Below, one piece after another: positions 9,952 through 20,649 of a stretch of 64,000 bases of DNA; position 1 is the first letter of the stretch; each line of letters starts with the position of its first letter. Location of the stretch: the NCBI GenBank assembly GCA_000349905.1, contig KB722740.1, positions 1,048,624 through 1,112,623 of the forward strand, given 5' to 3'. A model generated the notes under the pieces. The model saw only the letters and a list, made by a program, of their open reading frames with translations. It did no database searches and had not been told where the DNA came from. Source of the stretch: Volvariella volvacea V23. Its lineage: Eukaryota > Basidiomycota > Agaricomycetes > Agaricales > Pluteaceae. A program made the position numbers and the translations under genes.

Positions 9952-10079
9952 GCCAATTACAAGATCGTATGGCCGAGATCTGGCATCAGTCGCACTGGCA
10001 AATGCCTCATGGGAGGAGGAAGACGAAAAGCGGACTAGTGAATAATTGGCGTGGGGAGTGGCGCATATGGGGTATATAA
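9952..10079 (+). promoter_or_regulatory. MT5 promoter module
   Basis: GCCAATTA at 9952-9959; the MT element at 9989-10009 carries a four-base insertion (GTCGCAC, TGGC, AAATGCCTCA); TATATAA at 10073-10079. Confidence 0.6.
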
Positions 10080-10168
10080 GTTCCATGAAACTTGGGGTGA
10101 GGCTCTCCAGAACTCTGTTCTTGACCATCACCACCACTCTTACTACTATCACCTCGAGCTTCAACATC

Positions 10169-10386
10169 ATGATCTCCGTACGTCGTCTTCATCATCGTTG
10201 ACTAGGTCTCGGATTCTGACTTGCGTGTGTTGCAACGACAGGCTGCTGAGAACGTCGTCAACATGCACTGCGGCGAGTCGCATTGCAACTGTGGTGCTAG
10301 GTGAATAGAACGATTCCTTCGTTATCTGCGATGCTGATAAGGGCTCTTGTAGCTGCGCCTGCAAGCCTGGTGAATGCAAGTGCTAA
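10169..10386 (+). CDS. MT5: short metallothionein, 7 Cys
   Basis: Exons 10169-10177, 10242-10300 and 10353-10386 encode 33 residues: MISAAENVVNMHCG start, seven Cys with spacing C-x4-C-x-C-x3-C-x-C-x4-C-x-C, end GECKC. Paralogue of MT3 in the duplicated block, but its last exon (CACKPGECKC) resembles the second lobe of the two-lobe genes more than MT3 does (CQCTAGNCEC), so exchange between neighbours is possible. Role by family: intracellular metal binding. Confidence 0.88.
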
Positions 10387-11135
10387 GCGGCAGCACCTAA
10401 TAATTTAGGTTGCGCCTCACTTGGTACTACCACGACCGCCTCCATTCAAATTGCCTTACGATTTGTATAGTTGACGTCGCACTACCTTTGTCTGTGTATC
10501 ATAAATGTAACACGAATTGTGTGTTTGTGAAATGCTCTACCAGCCCTTTCCGGAAGGGACTAACTCGCATAGCGTGTGCCCCTTAAGGTCAAGCTCCATC
10601 AACGAAATTTCCATGTCGATCCGTCAAAGATTTGCAAAGAGAGGGATTCTATGACATCTGAGGCACATCGATCAAACCTGAGTATTGCCCCCGAAGTTCG
10701 AGACCTTTAATCAAACCTCATTCAAAGCGCCACACACCACCCCCCACGCGGTGTGAACACATCTATGGATGGATGACTTCCTCTCTCAACGCCTGTCCTT
10801 CGGCTGCTCCCGCTCTGAACTTGGTCATGGGTAATTCATTTGTGCTGACGAACCAGTGAATTACTAGTGTGTGATCTAACCGAACGATGTCGAATGTTCC
10901 AACGCGACTGCGCAGCGTCGCACCCCGTCCCCACTCATCCAGAAAATGCCTCAACTCATCCACAAAACCCCTCATTATTCATCTCTACCACATTAATGAC
11001 GTTCCTCCCATCTGCATAGAATCGAGAATGACGGTCTGATGAGTCAAGTGATCCGGGTACAGCACCTTGACTGCCACGGGTGCATACGTGGGGGATGGAG
11101 ATTACTCATGCATAAACAGAGGTAAATAATGGACG
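10387..11135. other. Intergenic between MT5 and MT6
   Basis: No gene. Copy of the MT3-MT4 spacer; the match is clearest from 10926 to 11090. Confidence 0.55.
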
Positions 11136-11250
11136 GCCAATCAGGAGGTCAGCTGACTCGGATCGGTGGTCGCACAAATGCCTCAACGGAGAAGCAGTGA
11201 GTAATTGAGCGAAGCAACAATACAAAAAGGGGAAGCGCTGGAGGTATATA
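11136..11250 (+). promoter_or_regulatory. MT6 promoter module
   Basis: GCCAATCA at 11136-11143, GTCGCACAAATGCCTCA at 11169-11185 (identical to MT4) and TATATAA at 11244-11250. Confidence 0.68.
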
Positions 11251-11351
11251 AGGTCGACGGAAACGGAGGAGGACCATCAGAACTCGTCCCAAACCCACCA
11301 TCGCTACTACCACAGTTCACTCGTACTACCAACTTCAACTCGAATATCATC

Positions 11352-11710
11352 ATGATCTCTGTGTGTCTCTTCTTCTCTTGATCTTGGCGAATCGTTCACT
11401 GACACCGTTATTCTCTTAGGCTTTTGAGAACGTCGTTAGCTTCCACTGCGGCAACGCCGAGTGCAGCTGTGCTTGCAGCCAGGGCGGCACCTGCCAATGC
11501 AAGTCCACTAGCTCTGTAAGTTCCTTCTCCCTTCCGAGTGCCAAGATGCACGACTGACGCTTGGAAATAGACCCCAGTCAACGCGCATTGCGGTGTGAGC
11601 TCCTGCAATTGCGGCGCTAGGTGAGCAAAAGTGAATGATTTCGCTCTGCCCCCTCTGCTAACATGCTCGTTCCCAGCTGCACATGCAAGCCAGACGAGTG
11701 CAAGTGCTAA
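11352..11710 (+). CDS. MT6: two-lobe metallothionein, 13 Cys, one intron lost
   Basis: Exons 11352-11360, 11420-11515, 11571-11620 and 11677-11710 encode 62 residues. Lobe 1 is C-x4-C-x-C-x-C-x5-C-x-C, lobe 2 the standard seven-Cys lobe ending DECKC. The intron that splits lobe 1 in MT2 and MT4 (after AGC CAG GG or CAA AG) is absent here: AGC CAG GGC GGC ACC TGC runs through without any scar. The other intron positions and phases are conserved. Counterpart of MT4 in the second block, and the best-preserved of the two-lobe genes. Function by family: cytosolic metal buffering. Confidence 0.88.
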
Positions 11711-12815
11711 AACGCTCGCCCTGCCTGTCTGATGTGGCCCGTGCGAATTGCATAGATACGCTCTTTAAGGGCCCGAGTCTCTATATCGATGTCATGGATA
11801 TTTATAATTGTGTACTTTGATGTTCTATCGCGAATGTAATACAGAGCTTTGCTTAATCTCCCTTGAGGCTCACCGTATCGACAACCTGTTGGATAAATAT
11901 GTGGCCTGCACGTATTAATTTCATCTCGCTCGGCTTGTGTTGTTCCGAAGAGCTTTTCCCTTGACGTGATTCTGAACACCAACGCCAGGTGGTGAATCAA
12001 CTGAGAGCGGATTTCCAAGGCCACGGAGATGTGGTGACGTCCCTTCCAATATTCAGTAAAGAGAAAGTGAAGGCCGGGTATAAGGCAAGTGCGATAACAT
12101 GATACCGATTTGACAGTGTCAGCTGGAGAGTGGCTAGGAATCGATACTCGCCGGCGTCAGCCAAGGTACTGAGAAATCCTAGGGTATGAGCGACATATTT
12201 GGATGGGAAAGGTGTTCAGCTGAGGCAACGATAGAACTAGGTGCGAAATTATGTCCTGCGGGCAGGTAGCTCGGCTATCTCGGGCTTTAGCGAGAGCGTA
12301 TTGTTTGTTTCCCAGGGCATTGAAATGCGCGGCCTGGGATTGCTTCTCGCTGGATACTTAGCACACATTCCCTGCTTGGAGCCCGAATTCCACAAAAACC
12401 TATGTGTGCAAAATAACCAACCCCGGATGACGTTCTTGAGCAAGTACAGAAAAGAAGGAAACCTCGAAAATCAGTAGTAAAGATCGCCATGGTAGTGCTT
12501 TCAGACTTAGCCGAATTACTCTTCTTGCTAGCACTATAGGTCCAGCTTTGATGAATACAGGGGTTGTAGAACACAAAGTGCATTTATGCTGTGGGTATGT
12601 TTTCACCCGAGCGAGGGCGCTGAGCTGATCATCTGAGTGATGCCTAGCTCGACGGCTAAGCCCCTGTCCATGTTAGACAAAATATCCCACGTTGACGTCG
12701 TGCTTGAGTGTGGGTTAGTAACGCGTCTTATCAATCTGCCTGTGAGCACCTATAAAAATGGTATCCTGTTGCTTCTCACTTCTTTCAATCTTCCCCACTC
12801 GACAAGACCCAAAAA
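11711..12815. other. Intergenic upstream of aldo/keto reductase
   Basis: About 1.1 kb. TATAAAA at 12751-12757 is well placed for the following gene. No coding region is supported in the rest. Confidence 0.45.
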
Positions 12816-14138
12816 ATGTCGGTTGAATATCGTAAGCTCGGCCGCTGTGGCCTTCGTGTCTCCGTTCCAATTGTAAGCCACCCTCACCCCGTATGTGCGC
12901 TTTGATATATCATGCTTCGTAGGTTGGAGCTATGAGCTTTGGCTCAAAAGAATGGCGTCCATGGGTAATCGAAGAAGAAGAGACATTCAAAATCCTCAAG
13001 GCGGCCTGGGATAAGGGCATCAACACCATCGACACCGCCAACGTATACTCCAATGGTTTCTCAGAGGCAATCATTGGCAAGTTCCTCGCCAAGGTGTGTT
13101 ACTCCAATGTCCCCAATCTGCAGCCAATGACACTGGTTTTGATTTGCCTATGACCTCATGATCCGTGATCCGGTATCATATCGCCCTTGGCGACTTCCCT
13201 CTCATCTCGTGTAGTACGAGATTCCCCGCCACGAAGTTGTCATCCTTACAAAGTGCTTCGGCGTCGTTGGCAAGACCCCCGATCTCCCGACGTGGGGAAA
13301 CAACGCTACCCTCTTCAAACAACGTGACTATGTCAACCAAGGCGGTCTCTCCCGCGCAGCCATCTTCAACGCCGTTGAAGCATCATTGAAGCGTCTCAAC
13401 ACTTCTTATATTGATGTACTGCAAATCCATCGATATGATCAGGACGTTGAACCAGAAGAGACGATGAAGGCTTTGCACGATCTGGTTCAAAGTGGGAAAG
13501 TGAGGTATCTGGGTGCTAGTTCGATGAGGTGCTGGCAGTTTGCGCATTTGAATCAGATTGCGGAGAGGAATGGGTGGACAAAGTTTGTGTGCATGCAGGA
13601 TGAGTACTCTTTGTTGTACAGGGAAGACGTAAGTACCGGTCTCTGCGTTTCTGATCTTTAATCCACATGACTTGACATCGCTATATGCGCATATAGGAAC
13701 ACGAACTTCACGCGTACTGCAAATTCCACGGAATCGGTATCATTCCTTGGGCACCTCTAGGTGCTGGAACCCTCGCTCGTCCAGTTGGTGCAAACTCCAC
13801 CACGCGTAGCGACTACGTCCGCGGCACAGCCATGGACCGACGCCTCAGCCAATCTGATGAAGTCATCATCAACCGCGTTGAAGAGCTATCAAAGAAGTAT
13901 GGCAGGAAGATGTCTCAGATTGCACTCGCATGGACCGCAAAGAAGATCACGAGCCCGATTGTGGGCTTGAGCTCTACGGATAGGTTGGAGGAGAGTTTGA
14001 TTGGTGGTTTTGAGCTAACTGATGAAGATGTAAAGTATCTCGAGGAACCGTACGTGTTATTTCTGTTGGGTTCGCAAGGAAGTTGATTATTGATACTGGA
14101 TCAGGTACGAACCTCGGCCAATTCGAGGACATGCTTAA
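12816..14138 (+). CDS. Aldo/keto reductase
   Basis: NADPH-dependent reduction of aldehydes or ketones by a TIM-barrel enzyme. Five exons (12816-12872, 12923-13093, 13215-13628, 13697-14049, 14105-14138) give 342 residues, normal for the family. The catalytic tetrad is visible: Asp56 and Tyr61 in DTANVYSNG, Lys89 in LTKCFG, His148 in QIHRYD. The C-terminal part carries the usual cofactor-binding pattern ([14 protein letters not shown]). It resembles fungal members called versiconal hemiacetal acetate reductase or yeast YPL088W-type, but the substrate cannot be assigned. A TATA box lies 65 bases upstream of the ATG. No sign of a secondary-metabolite cluster beyond distant oxidative genes. Confidence 0.92.
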
Positions 14139-14793
14139 AGCGCACGGGAGCCCAGTTGAGTTCATGCCATAAATTATGCATCACCACGAACTACTTCAAT
14201 GTATGCGAAAATTTGCCAATGACATTCCTCGCCCCCATGCGTGATTGTCTAAGTCCCTGTGCAAAACAAAATGTCAAGCGAGTTGGTATTGGTGGAGGCG
14301 ACGAAGACAGCCGCGATGGCATGGATAATTTTGTCTCATACCAAACAGACTGGCTGTCGCATTTTTGACATACGTGGTCATTAGGAATACCACTGAATGC
14401 AAGAACCCAAACCGTTCGCGTCCGTCCAAGGCATTCGTGAATATGTCAACGAAATTCGAGTAGGGATTAGAGGAAGTGCGATCTTCCAACTTCATTGGTG
14501 AATTAAGGCTCTAAGCACGCACGCAGTCACTTACCACAAGAGCAACTACTTACTACAAAAAGCGGTCAGCCTTAGGCTTCTGGCTTTGTCCAATCCCAAT
14601 TTATAGAGCCGAAATAGATCTCAAGGCTGACCCGGTGTCAAGAGGGCGCTTGCGCAACACTGAGTGCTGCAGGCACTGATATCGTCGGACAAGGGACTAC
14701 TTGGATCGAGCGAGCGAGCGCAAAAACTCACTCAGTTTATGCGTAGATTTAAATCCCCGCAGTCGGCTATGCGTGCCTCACCCAATCCATCTT
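14139..14793. other. Intergenic
   Basis: No gene or repeat recognised between the reductase and the frameshifted F-box gene. Confidence 0.35.
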
Positions 14794-15871
14794 ATGACTC
14801 TCCCCTCCGATCTTTGGGAGGAGATTTCTACCGACTCGGGAGCTGTTGATCATCGAATCTATGCGTATCATCTCGATTTCTTCTTGAAGTCGTCCGACCA
14901 GTGCCATACCGCAATGTGATCCTCCACAGCTCACGACCCAGGACGGCGATGACTTGCCAATTGCTCATTGAAAACCCACGCCTTGCTTCGAGTATCCATG
15001 AAATTCATCTTTCGACAAACGACGACCGCACCTATTTGTGTGATTCTATCAACTGGCCTCCTGTCTCTGCTTTTCGGAATATGACAGGCCTCCGGAAGTT
15101 GGTTTTGTCGGGGAGGAGTCCGTTCAAGAAAAAGGCAAAGCAACCTCAACCCACCACCTTTAGTGGACCAGACCTTGCCGCTCTCGAATTTTTCGCTATG
15201 GACTTCCCGATGTTGAAACGTCTCTGCATCGGCTTTATACCTACAAGCAACGAATTCCCACAGTTTACGCAGTTTCTCAACAATCACTCCACGATTGAAC
15301 ACCTCACGCTCAGCTATATGGCTACCAGGTCCCGGAGTGTGCAACTCGCACGACGGCTCATTGAGCCAAACCTACTTCCCAACCTAAAATATCTTCAGTG
15401 TAGCCCTTCTGACGCGATTTCCCTCCTCGAACGAGGGGTTAATTTTCTTGCGTCGCTCCAAGAGCTCCATGTTGTCCACGATGGGCCATTGAGCGCAGAC
15501 ATAGTACACATAAAGGAATTGATTAGGCGAATCGATGACGCAGGTACCCCATTTTCAGACCTTCAAAACCTCACGTTTCCCTTAAATACTCGTTACGGGT
15601 ACGATTACCCTTTCGATATGTGTGTCGACCGGTTGGAGATATTGGGTGTGGCAAGCCCCAGGGTGTCGCATCTTCGCATTTCACTGGATTGCCTATCGCC
15701 CCTTTTCTTGATTCCTTGTGCGCAGAACAGGTGCCGTTGTGCTCCCAGCAATGCTTCGATTGTATTGCTAGATCATTTCCTCAGATCCGTCGTGTTGAAC
15801 TTCGTGGCCTCGACTGGGGGTATGATTGGAACGACATCCGAGATCTTAATGACACCGTGGGCAATGTTTGA
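14794..15871 (+). pseudogene. F-box/LRR gene with two frameshifts
   Basis: Begins MTLPSDLWEEI, the same F-box start as the intact gene at 24739-26156 (MTLPTDIWADV). Around 14850-14870 the frame shifts by one base: the expected F-box continuation (LCVSSRFLLEVVRPVPYRNV) reads in another frame, in which the central part stays open from there. Near 15690-15715 a second shift occurs inside a CCCCTTTT run, after which a typical C-terminal segment (FPQIRRVELRGLDWGYDW) reads to a stop at 15871. No GT...AG intron of usable size explains either shift. Either this is a pseudogene or the draft assembly has two indels; the nearby N gap makes poor assembly plausible. Confidence 0.65.
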
Positions 15872-16204
15872 GACCGGCGCCGCCGGNNNNNNNNNNNNNN
15901 NNNNNNNNNNNNNNNNNNNNNNNNNNNNNNNNNNNNNNNNNNNNNNNNNNNNNNNNNNNNNNNNNNNNNNNNNNNNNNNNNNNNNNACGCAGATGATAAT
16001 ATTAATGCTCACATACCATCAAATCCAATACCTTGTCATGAACTCCTTGTACATCCAACTGCCGGTAAAGTGAATTTACTTTGACATGAAATTTGAGTAT
16101 ATTCACGGTTTATTTAACAGAGATACTGAAGCGCTAACTAGAAGCTACTTCAAGGTTTATTCTCAGTATTCTCCGACGCCGGTTTCAAACATTGCCCACG
16201 GTGT
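15851..16204. repeat. Inverted repeat around gap 1
   Basis: 15851-15879 (starting GACACCGTGGGCAATGTTTG) matches the reverse complement of 16176-16204 at all but one or two positions. The left arm contains the last codons of the frameshifted F-box gene. It could be a real foldback or a mis-join made when the contigs were scaffolded. Confidence 0.7.
15887..15986. other. Assembly gap 1 (100 N)
   Basis: Exactly 100 N, a placeholder length. It is flanked by an inverted repeat (15851-15880 and 16176-16204). Confidence 0.98.
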
Positions 16205-16559
16205 GAGTACGCTAGCAAGAACACCCCGTTTGAGGTTGAGTACAGTAGTGGCCTCGGAGCGGTAAGGTCTTCCGCATCTATAGATACTCGACAACTAATC
16301 AAGTGCTTATCTGCCCAGAACTACATAACCTCGAATTAAATCGCCTTGAGTGTACTTAGCACCCTAGAGGAATGTAAGACATGATGTTGGCGGAATGGAG
16401 GCTCTGCTGTTCAAAGGGCTATACGGAACTTTAGGATTTGGGGTGCTAATCACCTCACTCGCGGAGGTGGAGCTCAATACTGTAGGGCAAATACGTCACT
16501 CGCCGATGGGACCAGGAACTCGAGTTCGACTAATTTAGGCATTCGATCGACTACACTCG
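16205..16559. other. Intergenic upstream of MT7
   Basis: Nothing recognised other than distal promoter sequence. Confidence 0.35.
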
Positions 16560-16845
16560 ATCGCAGAAATGCCTCAACCCCAATAGGGGATTCAACGCCG
16601 CGGGATGTCTACTCAGGTGAGCATTTCCAATCGTCAGCCCAGAGAGAACGCTTTCCATGATCCGGAGGAGTAAGCATGTCACGAGCGCAGCGACGACTTG
16701 AGCTTAAATGAAGGGGCCATCATAATGAGCGAAGCATTGAGTCACGAAAAGGAGACCCGATTATGCAGCGGAACTAATTAAGGAAATTGGAATTGGGGCT
16801 CGGGTGTGGAGTAGGAGGTTTTCGGCTTGGCCTGCAGGTATATAA
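16560..16845 (+). promoter_or_regulatory. MT7 promoter: distal MT element and TATA
   Basis: ATCGCAGAAATGCCTCA at 16560-16576, about 376 bases before the ATG, and TATATAA at 16839-16845. No CCAAT box of the GCCAATCA type sits beside the element, unlike the block genes, but the distance resembles that at MT1. Confidence 0.52.
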
Positions 16846-16935
16846 GATGAGACATTTGTGCGAGGCAAGGTTTCTTCTCAACTTCCATCATCAGATTTTA
16901 CTTGCTACTCTACTCGCTATCAGCTACTCTTCAAT

Positions 16936-17181
16936 ATGACCTCTGTGAGAGCAAAGGCCTTCGGTCTAGCCGCCTTTGTGTTGATCTTGGTATTTGCAGT
17001 TCACTGACACCTCTGTCAACTTCCACTGCGGAAACACCAACTGCAACTGTGGCGATAAGTAAGTCATCGCTATTCCGCCATCTACTCCCCACCCTCGCCT
17101 TATGATTGAACTGTCCGCTGATGTGCTCACTTCCCCAGCTGCCAATGCCCTCCTGGACAATGCAACTGCGGCTCCAAGTAA
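16936..17181 (+). CDS. MT7: short metallothionein, 7 Cys, CNCGSK end
   Basis: Exons 16936-16944 (ATG ACC TCT), 17000-17058 and 17139-17181 encode 36 residues with seven Cys, C-x4-C-x-C-x3-C-x-C-x4-C-x-C, followed by GSK. The C-terminal CNCGSK recalls the classical Neurospora and Agaricus 7-Cys metallothioneins. Sister of MT1: both start exon 2 with FTD, share the GAT AA/C splice codon and share sequence after the TATA box. Predicted cytosolic metal chelator. Confidence 0.88.
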
Positions 17182-18199
17182 AGTCCCAGAGGCGCTCCAA
17201 CTGAACGCCTTTTCTACTTCACCTCGTGCATCTAATTCGTAGTCTGTATCATGCATGTACTTTGTGTACGCTTTGTGATGAGAAATTGAAGCTTGTATTT
17301 GCGACTAAGAAACCCAGAACCACGAGTAAAGGAGCTTTGCTACGGATCTGATTTTGCAACACGAAGTGTACAGAATAGGTATAAGGGTTGATAAGCCCTA
17401 GCGAAGTAAGTCTTATGCACGCAAAGACATGGAAGAGATAAACGATAGTTAGCTCTTCTCACGTCTTACGTACTATTCCTCTTCTCATCGCTGTATCAGT
17501 GATAGTATGGTATAGGTAAGGAGGAGCGGCATACTCATGGATACATATAGGTGAACCAGAGTACGAGATTAAAGAGGACAGAGAAGGGGATGCACACGCA
17601 GAAGAGAGTGGCGAGCGCGATGCATAGTGCATACATGGGTCTCACTCACCACTCTACTTCGTTCCAGACCGTGCAAACGGGCGATGTACTTATACGGCTT
17701 GACGATGAGAACGTGGGTCCTGCTATGGGCGTCGGGCCGTCCTTATTGTAGGCGTTCATTCCAAATTACACCTACAGGACTTGCCAAAGAACTTTCCGTA
17801 TTGAGATCACTTGATATGTCATTCCGGTTGCTGGTGGGTTGGAGGACCCACAACGCCTGCTGGCCGGAAAGAGACAATCGAAACTGGATTCAGGGTGACA
17901 ACAGGGCCTTTTAAGAACCGCAATAATGGAGAGCTGACGATTGAGGCCCAAGGCCTTCAGGACAGAAGATTCCCAAAACACTTTTTCGATGCCCCAACAA
18001 AAATGATGTAGTGGAGAACATGCTCCTTTCCTGATTCAAACAAATAGCCGTGCATTTATTTGCCATCTGCCATCGAAAGTACACACAGAATGCCAATAGG
18101 GAATTAGTGGGTCGGTCGTAGGTCTAGGAGAAGAGAATCCAAGCTCCGGAAAAGCCCAGGTGCTCTATTACAATTTACACTACTTGGCCTATTCGTAAT
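17182..18199. other. Intergenic MT7 to transporter 3' end
   Basis: About 1 kb with no supported gene on either strand. Confidence 0.4.
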
Positions 18200-20649
18200 C
18201 TATTGCCGCGTATCTAAAGGAGAAGCCGAAGCACCCGCTTCCGGCGGTATAGTTTGGATATCAAGAGCTCCCTCGACATCCCCATCCGTCTTCTGCTTCT
18301 GCTTATTCTTTTTTTCCTCCACAAACTGCTTTCCCTCTCTCTTCAGCTGCGCATCATCGTCTCTATCCAGCGTCCGATTCTTCATCAAGAAAAACGCCAC
18401 AATAAATGAAAAGACAGCCAGAACGGCCAGCATAATAAAGACGATCCTGAAACCTCGTCTGTACCCTGTGATTACGTCTTCGTATAGATTGGGATGGAGA
18501 TGGCGTGCGTGGACGGGGTTGTCGATGATGGCTCGGCGTTGCTCGTCATCGATGTTTAGTGTCTTGAGGTGGTTGGAGAGTACGTTGTTCCTGAGAGCGA
18601 AAGATGGGTTAGTTTAATCTTAAAGTCCTAGGTGGATAACGAGGCGTACACGATTGTCCCTGTGATTGCTAATCCCAAGCTCGCACCCATATTCCGAACA
18701 AAGCTGAGCATACTCTTATGAGAAGCTGGCATCGTCTAACTGAGAGATTGGCGTCATACCTTCTCATAGTAGTGACAATGGCCATGTCCTTTCTGTCGAG
18801 AGCGCCTTGGACAGCAACGAGAGATGGCTGGAAAGTCTGTCCGACGCCTACACCAGTGAGGATGGCATATCCTATCTGTTGGGCGACGGTCGAATTTTGG
18901 TTCAAAGTGGCCAGGAGGCCCAGTCCAATAGACCACATAGCCCACCCTGATAGAATAAGCTCCTAAACCTCATTCGTGAGCAAGTTCCAGGATTTCCTCT
19001 TAGCGACTCACTCTGTATCGCCCCGTCCATGTCACTATAAGACCAGATGCTGTGGAGGTAAAGGCTTAGGCACCATCAGCTTGTACGTTTCTAGAGCCCA
19101 CACACTGCCAAACCTACTTTGTACAACCGTCAAGGGCAAAAGCATAGTTCCGCTCTTGACGGCAGAATATCCATATGCAGTTTGGTAGAACGTAGGCAGG
19201 AAGAAAACTTGGACCATCGTCAGGAATCCATTCACTAATTGAGTAATAGCAGCTCCAATGACGACTGGCTCCTTAAAGATGTGCACTAAAGAGAGTTTAA
19301 GTGTTATACAGGGACTCTTGGGCCTTGCCGAAAATGACGTACGAGGTAGAAGCGGGAGTTTGGCACCGCGCCATTGCCATAGAACAAACCCAATTAGGAG
19401 GAAGATTCCAATGATCAGAGTGGCCAATACGTGAACACTATCCCATGGATATGATACTCCAACCCAAGACAACGCGAGCTAGTGCTTGCATTAGCACGTC
19501 ATCCAGCACGGGCGATAAAAGCACATACGACGACAAGAGTAGTACCAGCAAGGATTAGGATCGCACCGAGGTAATCAATGAGGGCTAATTTTCTAAAGAG
19601 CAAAAACAGGATAGCTTAGTCGCAGCAGTAAACTGGCGATCGTGCTCTTACCGTTTCCAGTTACCCTCCACTTTCTTCAGTGGCATGAAGAAGTATACAA
19701 GGACAGCTGAAGCAGCCAAGGCTGGCAATGATGAACGGAATATCCACCGCCTTATTCGGAGATCAGTTCCACGCTCCAAAGAGAGCGAACATACTTACCA
19801 AGTGGAATATTGCGCGAATGCACCTCCTAACAGTGGCCCAACTCCGTGAGAGAATGCGACAGCGATACCCTATTGATGGGAAGGAGAGTCGATATATTAT
19901 ACTTAGTACCAACTCGCGGGCAGAAGACAAACTACTTACTAAGATTCCTTGGTATTTTCCCCTTTGACGTAACGACACGATGTCGGACACGATCACTTGT
20001 GCAATAGTTGGTAGACCACCACCAGCCATGCCCGTGATCTTTCAAGGAATGGGAAGTTCAAGGCTCAATCTCACAGAAAAGTTGTAGAAATTCTCCTACC
20101 GCACGAAATACGAGAAGCTGAATAAAGGTTTGGGAGAATGCTGCACCGAGATTTCCAATGAAGAATATGAACATAAGGGCGAATAAGACCGTTTTACGGG
20201 ACCATATGTCCGACAACCGCCCGTAGAGAAGCTGACATGCTGTATTCGTTCTGTGGTATGCATTTAAGTTAGCGACAAGGCCCTCAAAGACAGGGAATTC
20301 GACGGACATGAAGTATGCTGTCGCAAGCCAGCCAATCTGACTCCCGGCTTGCAGCTCAGAGCTAATGGTTGGCATAGCCGTTGATACCATTGTCTCGTTA
20401 AGGAGACCTACAGTCTCTACGGCTGCACATGCCAAGAATACCTAGGAAATTTCTGAGCCCAGGTTGCACAACACAGAACAGAACACGAGGACTTACGGAA
20501 ATAACTTTTCTTCTGGGCAAATAGTTCGTTTGATCGGTCAGACCAGCTTCCGCATTTCTGGATCTGTCTGCCAGAGCAGCAGCAGAATTTGCTTCCTTTT
20601 CCACGTCTGGTGTATTGGTACTCGACGTTGAGGGCATAGTAGTGGTCAT
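18200..20649 (-). CDS. MFS drug:H+ antiporter, DHA2 type
   Basis: Plasma-membrane or vacuolar proton-coupled exporter of the major facilitator superfamily. Thirteen exons fit with all phases consistent: 20497-20649, 20308-20441, 20100-20250, 19940-20038, 19799-19869, 19652-19750, 19529-19592, 19343-19478, 19118-19285, 19012-19049, 18760-18962, 18650-18703 and 18200-18590, giving 586 residues. That length fits the 14-helix DHA2 class. Visible family motifs are LNETMVSTAMPTI (motif D1 region) and YGRLSDIWSRK (motif A). The N-terminal 50 residues are polar and cytosolic; the tail is rich in Lys, Asp and Glu. Substrate unknown; drug or toxin efflux is the usual role, and metal or siderophore export would be a guess. 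Confidence 0.9.
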
